Notes: a model not told the origin generated them from the sequence alone. DNA of 64,000 bases from Nocardioides sp. (GCF_030019515.1 NZ_JASEEQ010000017.1:27387-91386), one strand, 5' to 3'. Positions 33,959-42,306 are shown, counted from the first letter of the stretch. Numbers and translations: made by a program.

Positions 33959-33967
33959 CCACGCAGA

Positions 33968-33993
33968 CGCCCCGGATCGCGAGATCCGGGGCG
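33968..33993 (+). terminator. Terminator after tRNA-Asp
   Basis: A perfect 11-bp stem, CGCCCCGGATC and GATCCGGGGCG, around a GCGA loop, followed by CTCGTCATTT. Confidence 0.85.
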
Positions 33994-34029
33994 CTCGTCA
34001 TTTCGGTCCGTCGACCCGCCCGCGGGGTC

Positions 34030-34081
34030 GGCGGTGTGTGAGCAACCGTCCGGGGGCTGGGTTCGGTTGCCTGGGCACCGC
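34030..34081. repeat. 52-nt palindromic intergenic repeat, unit f
   Basis: Begins GGCGGTGTGTGAGCAACCG and ends CGGTTGCCTGGGCACCGC. It lies between the tRNA-Asp terminator and the metallopeptidase gene. Confidence 0.75.
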
Positions 34082-34157
34082 TGGCCGGGTGTGGTGTCGC
34101 TCGCCGCCACCCACCGATGTGGCAGGGGGTCCAGGGTCCATCGACCACAATGGGCTC

Positions 34158-34511
34158 ATGCCGATCGAGATGGCGCCCGAGGACTTCGACGCGCTGGTCG
34201 ACCGCGCCCTCGACCAGATCCCCGACGAGATCGCCGCGCTGGTGCGCAACGTCGTCGTGCTCGTCGAGGACCAGGCGCCGGCGGACGACCCGGACCTGCT
34301 CGGCCTCTACGACGGGATCGCACTCACCGAGCGCTGGGGCGGCCCGATGATGGACCTGCCCGACCGGATCCTGATCTTCCGGGGCCCACTGCTCGACATG
34401 TGCGACACCGAGGAGCAGCTCGTCGAGGAGGTGCGGATCACCGTCGTGCACGAGATCGCCCACCACTTCGGCATCGACGACGACCGGCTGCACGACCTCG
34501 GGTACGCCTGA
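34158..34511 (+). CDS. Small zincin-like metallopeptidase
   Basis: A 117-residue protein ending in a zincin motif HEIAHHFGI (His98, Glu99, His102) followed by Asp-rich DDDRLHDLGY. This is the 'metallopeptidase family' (DUF1025-like) of minimal zincins common in actinobacteria. The first helices (EDFDALVDRALDQIPDEI) are typical of it. It is probably cytosolic; the substrate is unknown. The start is the ATG at 34158. Confidence 0.88.
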   Translation: MPIEMAPEDFDALVDRALDQIPDEIAALVRNVVVLVEDQAPADDPDLLGLYDGIALTERWGGPMMDLPDRILIFRGPLLDMCDTEEQLVEEVRITVVHEIAHHFGIDDDRLHDLGYA

Positions 34512-34541
34512 GGGCGCGGATCCGGCGCGCCGGCGTACCGC

Positions 34542-35492
34542 TCAGCGTCGGTGGGTCGGCGCCGAGGAGGCCTCGCTGTCCATGTTGGCCGGGGCCTCGT
34601 CACGCCACGCGCTCGGCGGCGCCCCGGCCTCCTGACGCACGAACTCCTGGAGGAACCACCGCTGGAAGCGCTGCTGCTCCGGCGTCCGGGCCAGGGAGAG
34701 CAGCCGCTCCTCCCGGCAGAAGGCGTCGGCCAGGTCGAGCAGCTCGATGAAGCGGCCGATGGTCGCGGCGGTCTCGTGGGGCATGGCCACGTGCAGGTCC
34801 GTGGTCGCGGCGCCGGACGCGAGCGCCCGGTCGATCTGGTCGGCGCCGATCCCCTCGCGCAGGTCGCGCTCGAGCGAGCCGAACAGGTCGGAGAGGTTCT
34901 TGGCGAGCGGGTACTCGTGCTCGTGGGCGAGCGCGAGCAGGCGGACCTCGCGGCGCAGCTCGCGGTAGTGGCCCTGGAAGTCCACGAACGTGCGCAGCGG
35001 GACCCCGCGGATCTCGATGCGCAGCTCGTCGGCCGCAGCCTGCGCCGACGTGGCCGGCGCGACGACACCGGTCACCACGCCCTCGACCAGGTCGCCGGGA
35101 TGGGTGCTCGGCACGAACCAGACGATCTTGCCGTCGTCCTCGACCTCGACCCCCCAGGCCGTCGAGCACCGGGCGACGATGCTCAGCCCCCGGCCGAACG
35201 TCAGCAGCAGGTCATCGTCGTCGTGCGGCTCCGGGCCCGGCATCAGGGGTACGTCGGTCGACCCGTCCCGCACCTCGACCCGCGGATGCTCGCGGGTGCC
35301 GCGCACGCGCACCGACAGCGGCGGCTGGGCGTGCAGCAGCGAGTTGGTGACCAGCTCGGAGACCCCGAGCTCGGCGCACTCCTCGAGCTCGGTGCGCCCG
35401 ATGTCGTGACAGGTGCTCACCACCCAGCGGCGTGCGTCCTGCACGCCACGAGGACCCGAGCCCAAGGACAGGGCTGGCCTGTTCAGTGGCAC
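34542..35492 (-). CDS. RsbW-type ATP-binding protein with C-terminal extension
   Basis: A 316-residue protein. The first about 125 residues form a HATPase_c_2 domain like anti-sigma factor kinases (ELGVSELVTNSLLHA N box, VEVRDGSTDVPLMP G1 box, GRGLSIVARCSTAWGVE lid). The remaining about 190 residues are helical and not recognised. Such proteins often control sigma factors or anti-anti-sigma partners, but none is adjacent. The GTG at 35492 is chosen because GGAG lies 7 bases before it; a TTG at 35507 is possible. Confidence 0.75.
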   Translation of the reverse strand: MPLNRPALSLGSGPRGVQDARRWVVSTCHDIGRTELEECAELGVSELVTNSLLHAQPPLSVRVRGTREHPRVEVRDGSTDVPLMPGPEPHDDDDLLLTFGRGLSIVARCSTAWGVEVEDDGKIVWFVPSTHPGDLVEGVVTGVVAPATSAQAAADELRIEIRGVPLRTFVDFQGHYRELRREVRLLALAHEHEYPLAKNLSDLFGSLERDLREGIGADQIDRALASGAATTDLHVAMPHETAATIGRFIELLDLADAFCREERLLSLARTPEQQRFQRWFLQEFVRQEAGAPPSAWRDEAPANMDSEASSAPTHRR

Positions 35493-35774
35493 GGTTGGTC
35501 TCCACAACGGCTGGCGGTTGGCGGCGATGCCATTGTCCGCTCGTGTACCCGGGGCCCTTCCGTGCGAAACCTCGGTGGCCTACGAGGTATTCGGCGGTCC
35601 AGACGGCTACTCGCGACGTCATCGTGCGCCGGAGGTCGTTGTGACCGACGGTACTCCTGCGAACTGGCCCGCGCTCGGCTGTCCCGGAAGAATGCGGGTA
35701 CGGAGGAGCGTTGGGTCGATAGCAGCACCATCCCCCACGAGGGCCCCGACGAGGATCCCGACGAGAGGTCAGCG

Positions 35775-37280
35775 ATGGCAGGCACCGAGCTCGCCCGGCC
35801 GGTCCCGGGTACGACGCCGCACCGGCACCAGGTGGTCGTCATCGGGTCGGGGTTCGGGGGGCTGTTCGGCACCAAGGCGCTGCGCCGGGCCGACGTGGAC
35901 GTGACGATGGTCGCCAAGACCACCCACCACCTGTTCCAGCCGCTGCTCTACCAGGTCGCCACCGGCATCCTCAGCCAGGGGGAGATCGCGCCGCCGACCC
36001 GGGAGGTCCTCAGCGGCCAGCGGAACGCCACCGTGCTGCTGGGCGAGGTGACCGAGATCGACCTCGCCGCCCGGACCGTGACCTCGCAGGTCCTGGGCCG
36101 GCCGACGGTGACGCCGTACGACTCCCTGGTCGTGGCCGCGGGCGCCGGCCAGTCCTACTTCGGCAACGACCAGTTCGCCGAGTACGCGCCCGGCATGAAG
36201 AGCATCGACGACGCGCTGGAGCTGCGCGGCCGGATCTTCGGCGCCTTCGAGATGGCCGAGCTCGGCGCGGCGCGCGGTGACCACATCGACCACCTGCTCA
36301 CCTTCGTCGTGGTCGGCGCCGGCCCGACCGGCGTGGAGATGGCCGGCCAGATCGCCGAGCTCGCGCACCGCACGCTGCGCAAGGACTTCCGCTACATCAA
36401 CACCCGCACCGCCCGGGTGATCCTCGTCGACGCCGCCCCGCAGGTGCTCCCGCCGTTCGGCGCGAAGCTCGGGGCGAAGACCAAGACCGAGCTGGAGCGG
36501 CTCGGCGTCGAGGTGGTGCTCGGCGCGATGGTCACCGACGTCGACGAGCGCGGCATCGAGATGAAGTTCAAGGACGGCCGGGTCGAGCGGGTCGACACCG
36601 TCACCAAGATCTGGGCCGCCGGCGTCCAGGCCAACCCCCTCGGCCGCACCCTCTCGGAGCAGACCGGCGCGCCCCTGGACCGGGCCGGCCGGATCGCGGT
36701 CAACCCCGACCTCACGCTGCCCGGGCACCCCGAGGTGTTCGTGGTCGGCGACATGATCGCCCTGGACAACCTCCCCGGGGTCGCGCAGGTCGCGATCCAG
36801 GGCGCGAGGTACGCCGCCGACGAGATCGAGCGGCGGCTGCGGTCCAAGCCCTCGCGGGGTCCGTTCAAGTACTTCGACAAGGGCTCGATGGCGATCATCA
36901 GCCGGTTCCGCGCGGTCGCGATGATCGGCCGGGTCCGGGTGACCGGCGTGCTCGCGTGGCTGATGTGGCTGGGTCTGCACCTGGTCTACATCACCGGCTT
37001 CAAGAGCCGGATCACCGCACTGCTGCACTGGGCGGTCTCGTTCGTCGGCCGCGGCCGCGCCGAGCGGACCACCACCGAGCAGCAGATCTTCGCGCGCAGC
37101 GCACTCGGCCGGCTCGAGCACGGCGCCGCCGACCTGGTCTCCGACCCCGGTGCGTACGACGCCGCCCGGGACCTGCTCGAGACCACCCGCCGCGCCGAGC
37201 TCGAGGCGCAGGCCCTCGAGGAGGCGCGCCTCACCGACGCCGGCGAACGGGGCGTGAGGACCGGCGACCGCGCCGGCTGA
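35775..37280 (+). CDS. ndh: Type II NADH dehydrogenase (NDH-2)
   Basis: A 501-residue peripheral membrane flavoprotein passing electrons from NADH to quinone without proton pumping. The FAD motif VVIGSGFGGLFGTKAL (near 20-35), the NADH motif VVVGAGPTGVEMAGQIAEL (near 178-196) and the C-terminal FAD motif VFVVGDMIALDNLPGVAQVAIQGARYAADEI, written here as its segments VFVVGDMIAL and GVAQVAIQGARYAA, are clear. A hydrophobic segment (VLAWLMWLGLHLVYITGF, about 394-411) is the membrane anchor. The ATG at 35775 gives the normal N-terminus. Confidence 0.92.
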   Translation: MAGTELARPVPGTTPHRHQVVVIGSGFGGLFGTKALRRADVDVTMVAKTTHHLFQPLLYQVATGILSQGEIAPPTREVLSGQRNATVLLGEVTEIDLAARTVTSQVLGRPTVTPYDSLVVAAGAGQSYFGNDQFAEYAPGMKSIDDALELRGRIFGAFEMAELGAARGDHIDHLLTFVVVGAGPTGVEMAGQIAELAHRTLRKDFRYINTRTARVILVDAAPQVLPPFGAKLGAKTKTELERLGVEVVLGAMVTDVDERGIEMKFKDGRVERVDTVTKIWAAGVQANPLGRTLSEQTGAPLDRAGRIAVNPDLTLPGHPEVFVVGDMIALDNLPGVAQVAIQGARYAADEIERRLRSKPSRGPFKYFDKGSMAIISRFRAVAMIGRVRVTGVLAWLMWLGLHLVYITGFKSRITALLHWAVSFVGRGRAERTTTEQQIFARSALGRLEHGAADLVSDPGAYDAARDLLETTRRAELEAQALEEARLTDAGERGVRTGDRAG

Positions 37281-37300
37281 CCGGGCCGTCGGCGGGCTGC

Positions 37301-37390
37301 GAGTTTCATCGGCCGGCCGATGAAACTCGTGCCTGGACGATGAAACTTTGTCGTCCAGGCACGAACTCTGTCGGCCGGCCGATGAAACTC
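37301..37390. repeat. Nested palindrome array between convergent genes
   Basis: 37301-37328 is a perfect 28-bp palindrome (half-site GAGTTTCATCGGCC). CGTGCCTGGACGA (37328-37340) pairs with TCGTCCAGGCACG (37351-37363) across a 10-base loop. TCGGCCGGCCGATGAAACTC (37371-37390) repeats the right half of the first palindrome (37309-37328). GATGAAACT occurs three times. It lies between the stops of ndh and the thioesterase gene and may terminate both. Confidence 0.8.
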
Positions 37391-37410
37391 GGAAGCAGTC
37401 CGGTCGACCC

Positions 37411-38100
37411 CTACTCGAAGTAGCTCGGGGTCGGCGTGGCGGGGCCGTCCCCACCGGCGGCCCGGTGGGCGGCGATCGCCTCGCGGGCCCAGCGCGGCAG
37501 GATGAACAGCCCCTCCGCCTCGACGGTGACCCCCTCGGCGTCCATCACGTGGCCCCGGGCCCAGGTCTTGATCCCCTCGCTGCGCTCGATCCACGCCTCG
37601 GCCCGCAGGTCGCCCAGCGGCGTCCCGCGCCGGTAACGCAGGGTCAGCGTCGCGGTCATCCCCGGCTTGCCGCCGGCGCCGGCCGCCTCGCCGAGCATCT
37701 GGTCCAGGATCAGCGCGGACACGCCGCCGTGCACCAGCCCGGGCGGACCCTCGTACGCCGCGCCCAGGTGGAAGTCCGACCAGGCCCGCCCGGTGTCGTC
37801 GTGGTCGATCATCAGCGGCGGGGCGATCGCGTTGCGCAGCCCCACCACCGAGTTCCCCCACGGCCGCCCCCGGCCGGTCGCGCCGAAGCGGACGCCGTAC
37901 GGCCCGTCGAGCTGCTGGGCCCGCAGCCGCGCCGTCAGCGCCTCGACCTCGGCCTGGATCGCGCGGACCTCGTCGTCGTCGACCTCGGTGCGGATGGTGG
38001 CGTCGACCAGCTCGCGCACGGCCTGGGTGAACGGCCCGTAGAGCGCCTTCTGGCGCTCGAGCTCCTCGGCGCTGATGTCGTCCTGCACGTATCCGGGCAC
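37411..38100 (-). CDS. PaaI-family hotdog thioesterase
   Basis: A 229-residue protein. Helical N-terminal residues (about 1-65, with acidic and Arg-rich stretches) precede a hotdog domain whose signature is EGPPGLVHGGVSALILDQML (about 117-136). In the family the His-Gly-Gly turn positions the acyl-CoA substrate. It probably hydrolyses a short or aromatic acyl-CoA in the cytosol; the substrate is unknown. The start is the GTG at 38100. It is convergent with ndh. Confidence 0.85.
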   Translation of the reverse strand: MPGYVQDDISAEELERQKALYGPFTQAVRELVDATIRTEVDDDEVRAIQAEVEALTARLRAQQLDGPYGVRFGATGRGRPWGNSVVGLRNAIAPPLMIDHDDTGRAWSDFHLGAAYEGPPGLVHGGVSALILDQMLGEAAGAGGKPGMTATLTLRYRRGTPLGDLRAEAWIERSEGIKTWARGHVMDAEGVTVEAEGLFILPRWAREAIAAHRAAGGDGPATPTPSYFE

Positions 38101-38141
38101 GCCCGGATCCTAGGACAGGTTCCATTTGGTGGAATGGGTTC

Positions 38142-38801
38142 GTGACCGACCTCTCCGTCCCCGACGCCCGGCTCCACCACTCCTGGGCGGCCGCGATGGC
38201 GGAGTACACCGCCGTCGGCGAGGAGGAGCCGCACGGGTCCGGGCTCTGGGACCTGGATCGCGTCGACGTCACGCTCGCCGGCTGCCAGGAGCTCGTCGCC
38301 CACCTGCTCGCCCAGCGCGACCCGGCGACGCAGCCGCCCGAGGGCAGGGTGCACTGCACCTACCTCTGGATCACCGAGGCGACCGAGGCCGCGGAACGCG
38401 CCGGCGCCGAGCCGGAGTTCGTCGGCTACCTGGCGCTCCGGCACACGCTCACCCCGTGGCTGCTCGAGGAGGGCGGGCACATCGGCTACTCCGTGCGCCC
38501 GTCCCGGCGGCGCGAGGGGCACGCCTCGCGGGCGCTGGTCCTCGCGCTGGACCGGGCCGCGGCGCTCGGCCTGGACCGGGTGCTGCTCACCGTCGACGAG
38601 GCGAACGTCGGCTCCCGCGGCGTCATCGAGCGGGCCGGCGGGGTCTACGAGGACAGCCGTCGTGGCAAGCGGCGCTACTGGATCGCGACCGGCGCGCCGG
38701 CCGACCAGCCGGCCGACCAGCCGGCCGACCAGCCGGCCGACCAGCCGGTCACCGGGGCCGGTAGTGCACCTCGGAGCGCCGGGCGTGGAGCACCCGCATG
38801 A
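38142..38801 (+). CDS. GNAT-family N-acetyltransferase with ADQP repeat tail
   Basis: A 219-residue GNAT acetyltransferase. The acetyl-CoA site is visible as IGYSVRPSRRREGHASRAL (about 114-132) followed by ANVGSRGVIERAGGVYED. The C-terminus after about residue 185 is a low-complexity tail of four ADQP units made by a 12-bp tandem DNA repeat (38698-38748). The gene overlaps the convergent PH-like gene by 53 bases. The acceptor substrate is not known. Confidence 0.85.
   Translation: MTDLSVPDARLHHSWAAAMAEYTAVGEEEPHGSGLWDLDRVDVTLAGCQELVAHLLAQRDPATQPPEGRVHCTYLWITEATEAAERAGAEPEFVGYLALRHTLTPWLLEEGGHIGYSVRPSRRREGHASRALVLALDRAAALGLDRVLLTVDEANVGSRGVIERAGGVYEDSRRGKRRYWIATGAPADQPADQPADQPADQPVTGAGSAPRSAGRGAPA
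38698..38748. repeat. 12-bp tandem repeat inside the acetyltransferase gene
   Basis: CCGGCCGACCAG is repeated four times in frame, encoding ADQP units at the C-terminus. Unit number could vary between strains without shifting the frame. Confidence 0.85.
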
Positions 38802-39405
38802 ACTCCGCCGGGTCGACCATGCCGGCGTCGAGGACGTACGGCGTCCTCCCGCGCCGGTAGAACAGCACCCGCCAGGACCGGTCACCCGGGACGCCGATGA
38901 CGTCGACCGGGGAGCGGGTGTCGGCGAGGTCGAAGACGTGCCGCCCGCCGCCCTGGGTGACCTCCAGCCGGGTGCCGCTCACCGTCACCGTGGCGACCGG
39001 GCGCCGCGACCAGGCCCGCCACGCGACCCCGGTGGCCAGCAGCAGGAGCCCGGCGAAGCCCAGGGTGACGACGCCCGGGTCGGCGTACGCCACGCCCGCC
39101 TCGATCGCGGTGAGCAGCGCGGCTGCGAACAGCAGGAACCCGGCCACGCGTCGGGCGGTCGGCTCGACGCTGAGGTCGAGGGTGGCGGCGGCGCTCGAGG
39201 AGGCGGCCGCGTGTGCGTCCGAGGAGTCGCCGCCGTGGTCGTCGGGCGCAGGAGTGACGAGCGCGGCCGACGTGGCCGCGCCCGTCGATCCCCGTGCGTC
39301 CGAGGCCCCGCCACCCTCCGGAGGCGGCGGGACCGCGGCAGGATCCGACTGCCGGGACGAATCGGTGAGCCCCGGAAGGGCGGCCCGGGCGAGGTCTTCG
39401 ATCAC
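38749..39405 (-). CDS. Membrane protein with C-terminal PH-like domain
   Basis: At least 218 residues. A Ser/Ala/Pro-rich segment (about 15-75) is followed by two membrane helices (about 88-107 and 112-130) and a beta-rich C-terminal domain (VATVTVSGTRLEVTQGG, WRVLFYRRGRTPYVL) like bacterial PH/DUF2581-type domains. The GTG at 39405 is the first start codon in frame. The frame stays open upstream to 39530 and reads plausibly as protein (NRWLAHHEREPGLA), so the true start or a frameshift may lie there. It overlaps the 3' end of the acetyltransferase gene. Confidence 0.6.
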   Translation of the reverse strand: MIEDLARAALPGLTDSSRQSDPAAVPPPPEGGGASDARGSTGAATSAALVTPAPDDHGGDSSDAHAAASSSAAATLDLSVEPTARRVAGFLLFAAALLTAIEAGVAYADPGVVTLGFAGLLLLATGVAWRAWSRRPVATVTVSGTRLEVTQGGGRHVFDLADTRSPVDVIGVPGDRSWRVLFYRRGRTPYVLDAGMVDPAEFMRVLHARRSEVHYRPR

Positions 39406-39714
39406 CGCGAGACCGGGCTCGCGCTCGTGGTGAGCCAGCCAGCGGTTCAGCAGGTCGAAGGAGGACGCCTGGGGTCTCCTCCGGAGTCGCGCTCCCCATA
39501 CCCCGAGAACGCCCCGGTGAATCCCGCGTTATGGTCGCGGACGGCACTGGTCTGGTCCACCCGCGCCGGCGACAGCGGGGACCTCGCAAATAGAGTGAAC
39601 CGCCGGCGTCTCGGGTCACCGACGGTTCAACAGTCCGAGAGGCTAGAGGCACCGACCGTCCGCGCGCACCAGTTTCCCGGCAAAGTCCGCGACTGGAGTA
39701 GACCGGTTTCTGGT
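39406..39714. other. Gap upstream of the PH-like gene
   Basis: The first about 120 bases continue the PH-like reading frame on the minus strand without a usual start codon. The rest shows no gene. GAACCGCCGGCG and CACCGACGGTTC (around 39597-39628) form a weak inverted repeat that could be an operator. Confidence 0.4.
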
Positions 39715-39904
39715 CAGGCGGGGTCGAGAACAGCGCGGAGCCGGGCCGACCGACGAGCGACGACGAGCACCAGGCCGAGCGTGCCGAGCTGGAGGGCGGG
39801 GACAGCGACCGGCGCGGTCGCCACGAGCACGGTGGCGGTGGCGGCGCCCGCCACCAGCCCCAGCAGGATCCACAGGGAGTGCGCGACCTCGCGCAGCGGG
39901 GGGA
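39715..39904 (-). pseudogene. Membrane-protein C-terminal remnant fused to a transposase fragment
   Basis: On the minus strand the frame ending at 39714 reads REVAHSLWILLGLVAG, then two hydrophobic stretches (VATAPVAVPALQLG, LGLVLVVARRS) and a short tail ending AVLDPA. It looks like the C-terminal two-helix part of a membrane protein. Its N-terminal part is missing: upstream of about 39905 the DNA becomes transposase sequence in another frame. It is likely a truncated gene. Confidence 0.5.
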
Positions 39905-40104
39905 CACGACACCGGACCACTCGAGCGACGCGCCAGACCCGCCAGCCCCTCGTCCTCGTAGCGGCGTAGCCACGCATGGACCGACTGCCGCGAGACACCC
40001 CACCGCTGCGCGGCCTCACCGACCGACACACCCCCGGACAACACCGCCAGCACCGCCAGCACCGCTTGATACTTCTGCTCCTGCACGCTGAGCTCCCTGA
40101 TCAT
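39901..40104 (-). pseudogene. IS481-type transposase, N-terminal fragment
   Basis: The first 68 residues match the HTH start of IS481-family transposases (ELSVQEQKYQAVLAVL, SVGEAAQRWGVSRQSVHAWL, YEDEGLAGLARRSS). Homology stops near 39901 and no DDE domain follows, so it is non-functional. A 9-bp triplication (CACCGCCAG, around 40041-40067) lengthens the AVLAVLAVL stretch. Confidence 0.8.
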
Positions 40105-40207
40105 CAGGGAGTGTCAAGGAGGTACCGGAGCCAGCGTCAAGCAACTACCGAAGCCACGTAAAGCACGAACCCGAGCCACTCCGTCAAGGAGGACCCGAGC
40201 TCATACA
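39902..40207. mobile_element. IS481-family remnant with repeated end motifs
   Basis: Between the transposase start and tRNA-Lys, four motifs with about 22-26-base spacing resemble each other: GTCAAGGAGGTACCGGAGCCA, given here as GTCAAGGAGG-N6-GAGCCA, then GTCAAGCAAC, GTAAAGCACG and GTCAAGGAGG-ACCCGAGCTC. Such repeats are expected at an IS end as transposase-binding sites. The other IS end is lost. The element stops about 11 bases from the 3' end of tRNA-Lys. Confidence 0.6.
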
Positions 40208-40217
40208 GGTGGGTGGG

Positions 40218-40290
40218 TGGGCCCCGTGGGTCTCGAACCCACAACCCGCGGATTAAAAGTCCGCTGCTCTGCCAGTTGAGCTAGAGGCCC
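40218..40290 (-). tRNA. tRNA-Lys (TTT)
   Basis: A 73-nt cloverleaf on the minus strand. The acceptor stem is GGGCCTC/GGGGCCC with A discriminator, the anticodon stem-loop GCGGA-CTTTTAA-TCCGC gives TTT, and the T arm is GTGGGTTCGAGACCCAC. Confidence 0.95.
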
Positions 40291-40671
40291 CCCGGGGAAC
40301 AGGACTCTATCCGGGAGAGCCGTGCGGACGGCATCACGACCCGCTCCGAGAAAGTCGTCGCCCCGGCACGGCATGTTCGTCGGCGCCGTGGGGCACGTGT
40401 GCAGGATCGCGGCCCGCTGACGGCACGCGGAGGGCGTGAACCGAGGCGGGCATGGACGCTTGGGAGGGCGCGTGCGAATGAGGTCGACGTCGACCCGTCG
40501 AGGCGGCACACCGCGGACGGACGCCGGCCCTCCGCGGAGGGGGTGGCGCCACTGACCTGACCAGGACCCGGGAATCGATGGGTTCGCCGGAGGGCGGCCG
40601 CGGGGGGTGGGTCGGCCGCGACGAGGTTCTGACACAACCACTGTGCTCTGCACGACTCGGGAGGGAAGAAG
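40291..40671. other. Intergenic region between tRNA-Lys and a secreted-protein gene
   Basis: No convincing gene is seen in these 381 bases. They should hold the tRNA-Lys promoter (minus strand) and the promoter of the secreted-protein gene. A short palindrome GACGTCGACCCGTC lies near 40487. GGGAGGG before 40672 is the Shine-Dalgarno of the next gene. Confidence 0.5.
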
Positions 40672-41286
40672 ATGAAGAAGTTCACTGGGACCACGGCCGG
40701 GAGGGCCGCGATCCTGATCGTTGTCATGATGATGTGCCTGCTGTCCGCACAGGCGGCGACCGCCACCAGCTCGCAACGCTCGGCGCTCTCGGAGCGGCCG
40801 GTCGCGCACACCAAGAAGGGCGACCTGACCTCGCGGATCGTCGGGTCCACCGGCGACGGTCGCCAGGTCACCGGATCGTTCGTGCCGCTGAGGTTCATCA
40901 AGCGTGACGGCAAGCTGCTCGTTCGTGGGCTCGTCCAGGGCGTCGTGCACGAGCGCGACGGCTCCACCACCACGTTCGCCAAGCTCAAGACCGCTCGCGT
41001 GAAGTCGATCAACGGGACGCCGGCCCGCGCCGGGTCGCGCACCACCGACCGGGCGGCCTGCGACATCCTGCACCTGGTGCTCGCACCGCTGAACCTCGAC
41101 CTGCTGGGCCTGCAGGTCCACCTGGACCGGGTCGTGCTCGACATCGTCGCGCAGTCCGGGGCCGGCAATCTCCTCGGCAACCTGCTCTGCGCCGTCACGG
41201 GTCTGCTGGACGGGGGAGTCGGTGGCCTGCTCGGGCGGCTGACCAACCTGCTGAACCAGATCCTCGGCGTGCTCCGCCTGGGGTGA
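40672..41286 (+). CDS. Secreted protein of unknown function
   Basis: A 204-residue exported protein. A signal peptide (KKFTGTTAGRAAILIVVMM, cleavage near 30) is followed by a beta-rich part (about 45-110) and a Leu-rich C-terminal part (CDILHLVLAPLNLDLLGL, AGNLLGNLLCAVTGLL, then LGRLTNLLNQILGVL) with two cysteines. This Leu-rich block recurs in unnamed exported actinobacterial proteins. No enzymatic motif is seen. GGGAGGGAAGA precedes the ATG. Confidence 0.75.
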   Translation: MKKFTGTTAGRAAILIVVMMMCLLSAQAATATSSQRSALSERPVAHTKKGDLTSRIVGSTGDGRQVTGSFVPLRFIKRDGKLLVRGLVQGVVHERDGSTTTFAKLKTARVKSINGTPARAGSRTTDRAACDILHLVLAPLNLDLLGLQVHLDRVVLDIVAQSGAGNLLGNLLCAVTGLLDGGVGGLLGRLTNLLNQILGVLRLG

Positions 41287-41490
41287 TCCGGCGACCTCGG
41301 CCGGGGTCCGCGACCCGGGAGGAGTCGCGGGTCCCGGCCGGAGGGTCGGCCGTCGAGGCGTCTGCGAGAAGGGGACCCTCGTCGGGCGCCCGGGACGAAG
41401 GTCTCTACTCGGCGGCGCACGACCGTGGTCCGATCGGGGGTGTCTGCGGCGGCCGCGAGGGCCGGGCCGCACCACGCAGCGGGAGGCGGC

Positions 41491-42306
41491 ATGGCGGCCA
41501 GGTTCGGGTATCGGGCGCCGCGGCGGCGCGAGGAGCTGCTCGCGCTGTTGGGGGAGTACGGCGAGCGGGCGCGCGTCCTGGCCGGCGGGACCGACCTGCT
41601 CGGCGATGTCCGCAGCGGCCTCGCGCACCCGGAGGTGATGGTCGACCTCAAGCGGGTCGAGGGCTACCGCGAGCTGGGCTGGAGCGCCGACGACGGCCTG
41701 CTCATCCGGCCCGGGGTGACGATCAACGACCTGCTCGGGGACGATCGGGTCCGTGCGTCGTACCCGCTGCTCGCGGCCTGCGCGCAGGACCTCGCCTCGC
41801 ACCAGATCCGCAACCGCGCCACGGTGATCGGCAACGTCGTCAACGCCTCCCCGTGCGCGGACCTGTCGCCCGCCCTGCTCTGCCTGGGCGCGCACGCGGT
41901 GCTCAGCTCGCAGGAGGGCCGCCGGGAGGTGCCGTTCACGGAGTTCTTCACCGGCGCCAAGCGCACCGTGCTGCGCACCGGCGAGCTGCTCGAGGAGGTC
42001 GTCGTACCGCCCGCCGGTGCCGACGCCCGCGGCAGCTACCACAAGCTCAAGCGGATCAAGGGGCACGACCTCGGCATCGTCGGCGTCGCCGCGCTGGCCG
42101 AGGACGGCGCGCTGCGGCTCGGCATCAGCTCCTGCGCCCCGACGCCGCTGCTCGTCGACGGGCTCTCGACGCACGACCCTGTCGACGAGGTGGTGGCCGC
42201 GGCCCGGGCCGCGATCAGCCCGATCAGCGACGTGCGCTGCACGAAGGAGTACCGGACCCACATGGTCGGCGTCTACGTGCGCCGGGCGCTCGAGGAGGTG
42301 GCGTGA
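41491..42306 (+). CDS. Molybdenum hydroxylase FAD subunit (probable uracil/thymine dehydrogenase)
   Basis: A 271-residue FAD-binding subunit of the xanthine dehydrogenase/CoxM type. AGGTDLLGDVRSG near the N-terminus and NRATVIGNVVNASPCADLSP (about 109-128) are the FAD contacts, and a C-terminal CO dehydrogenase flavoprotein domain follows. It is the first gene of a four-gene operon with overlapping stops and starts. The last gene is a barbiturase-type hydrolase, so the complex most likely oxidises uracil or thymine to the barbiturate. The ATG follows GGGAGG. Confidence 0.85.
   Translation: MAARFGYRAPRRREELLALLGEYGERARVLAGGTDLLGDVRSGLAHPEVMVDLKRVEGYRELGWSADDGLLIRPGVTINDLLGDDRVRASYPLLAACAQDLASHQIRNRATVIGNVVNASPCADLSPALLCLGAHAVLSSQEGRREVPFTEFFTGAKRTVLRTGELLEEVVVPPAGADARGSYHKLKRIKGHDLGIVGVAALAEDGALRLGISSCAPTPLLVDGLSTHDPVDEVVAAARAAISPISDVRCTKEYRTHMVGVYVRRALEEVA

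Noticed and set aside
33485..33960. Attachment site or integrated element at the Phe/Glu/Asp tRNA genes
   Set aside because: No integrase gene and no direct repeat of a tRNA 3' end was found nearby.
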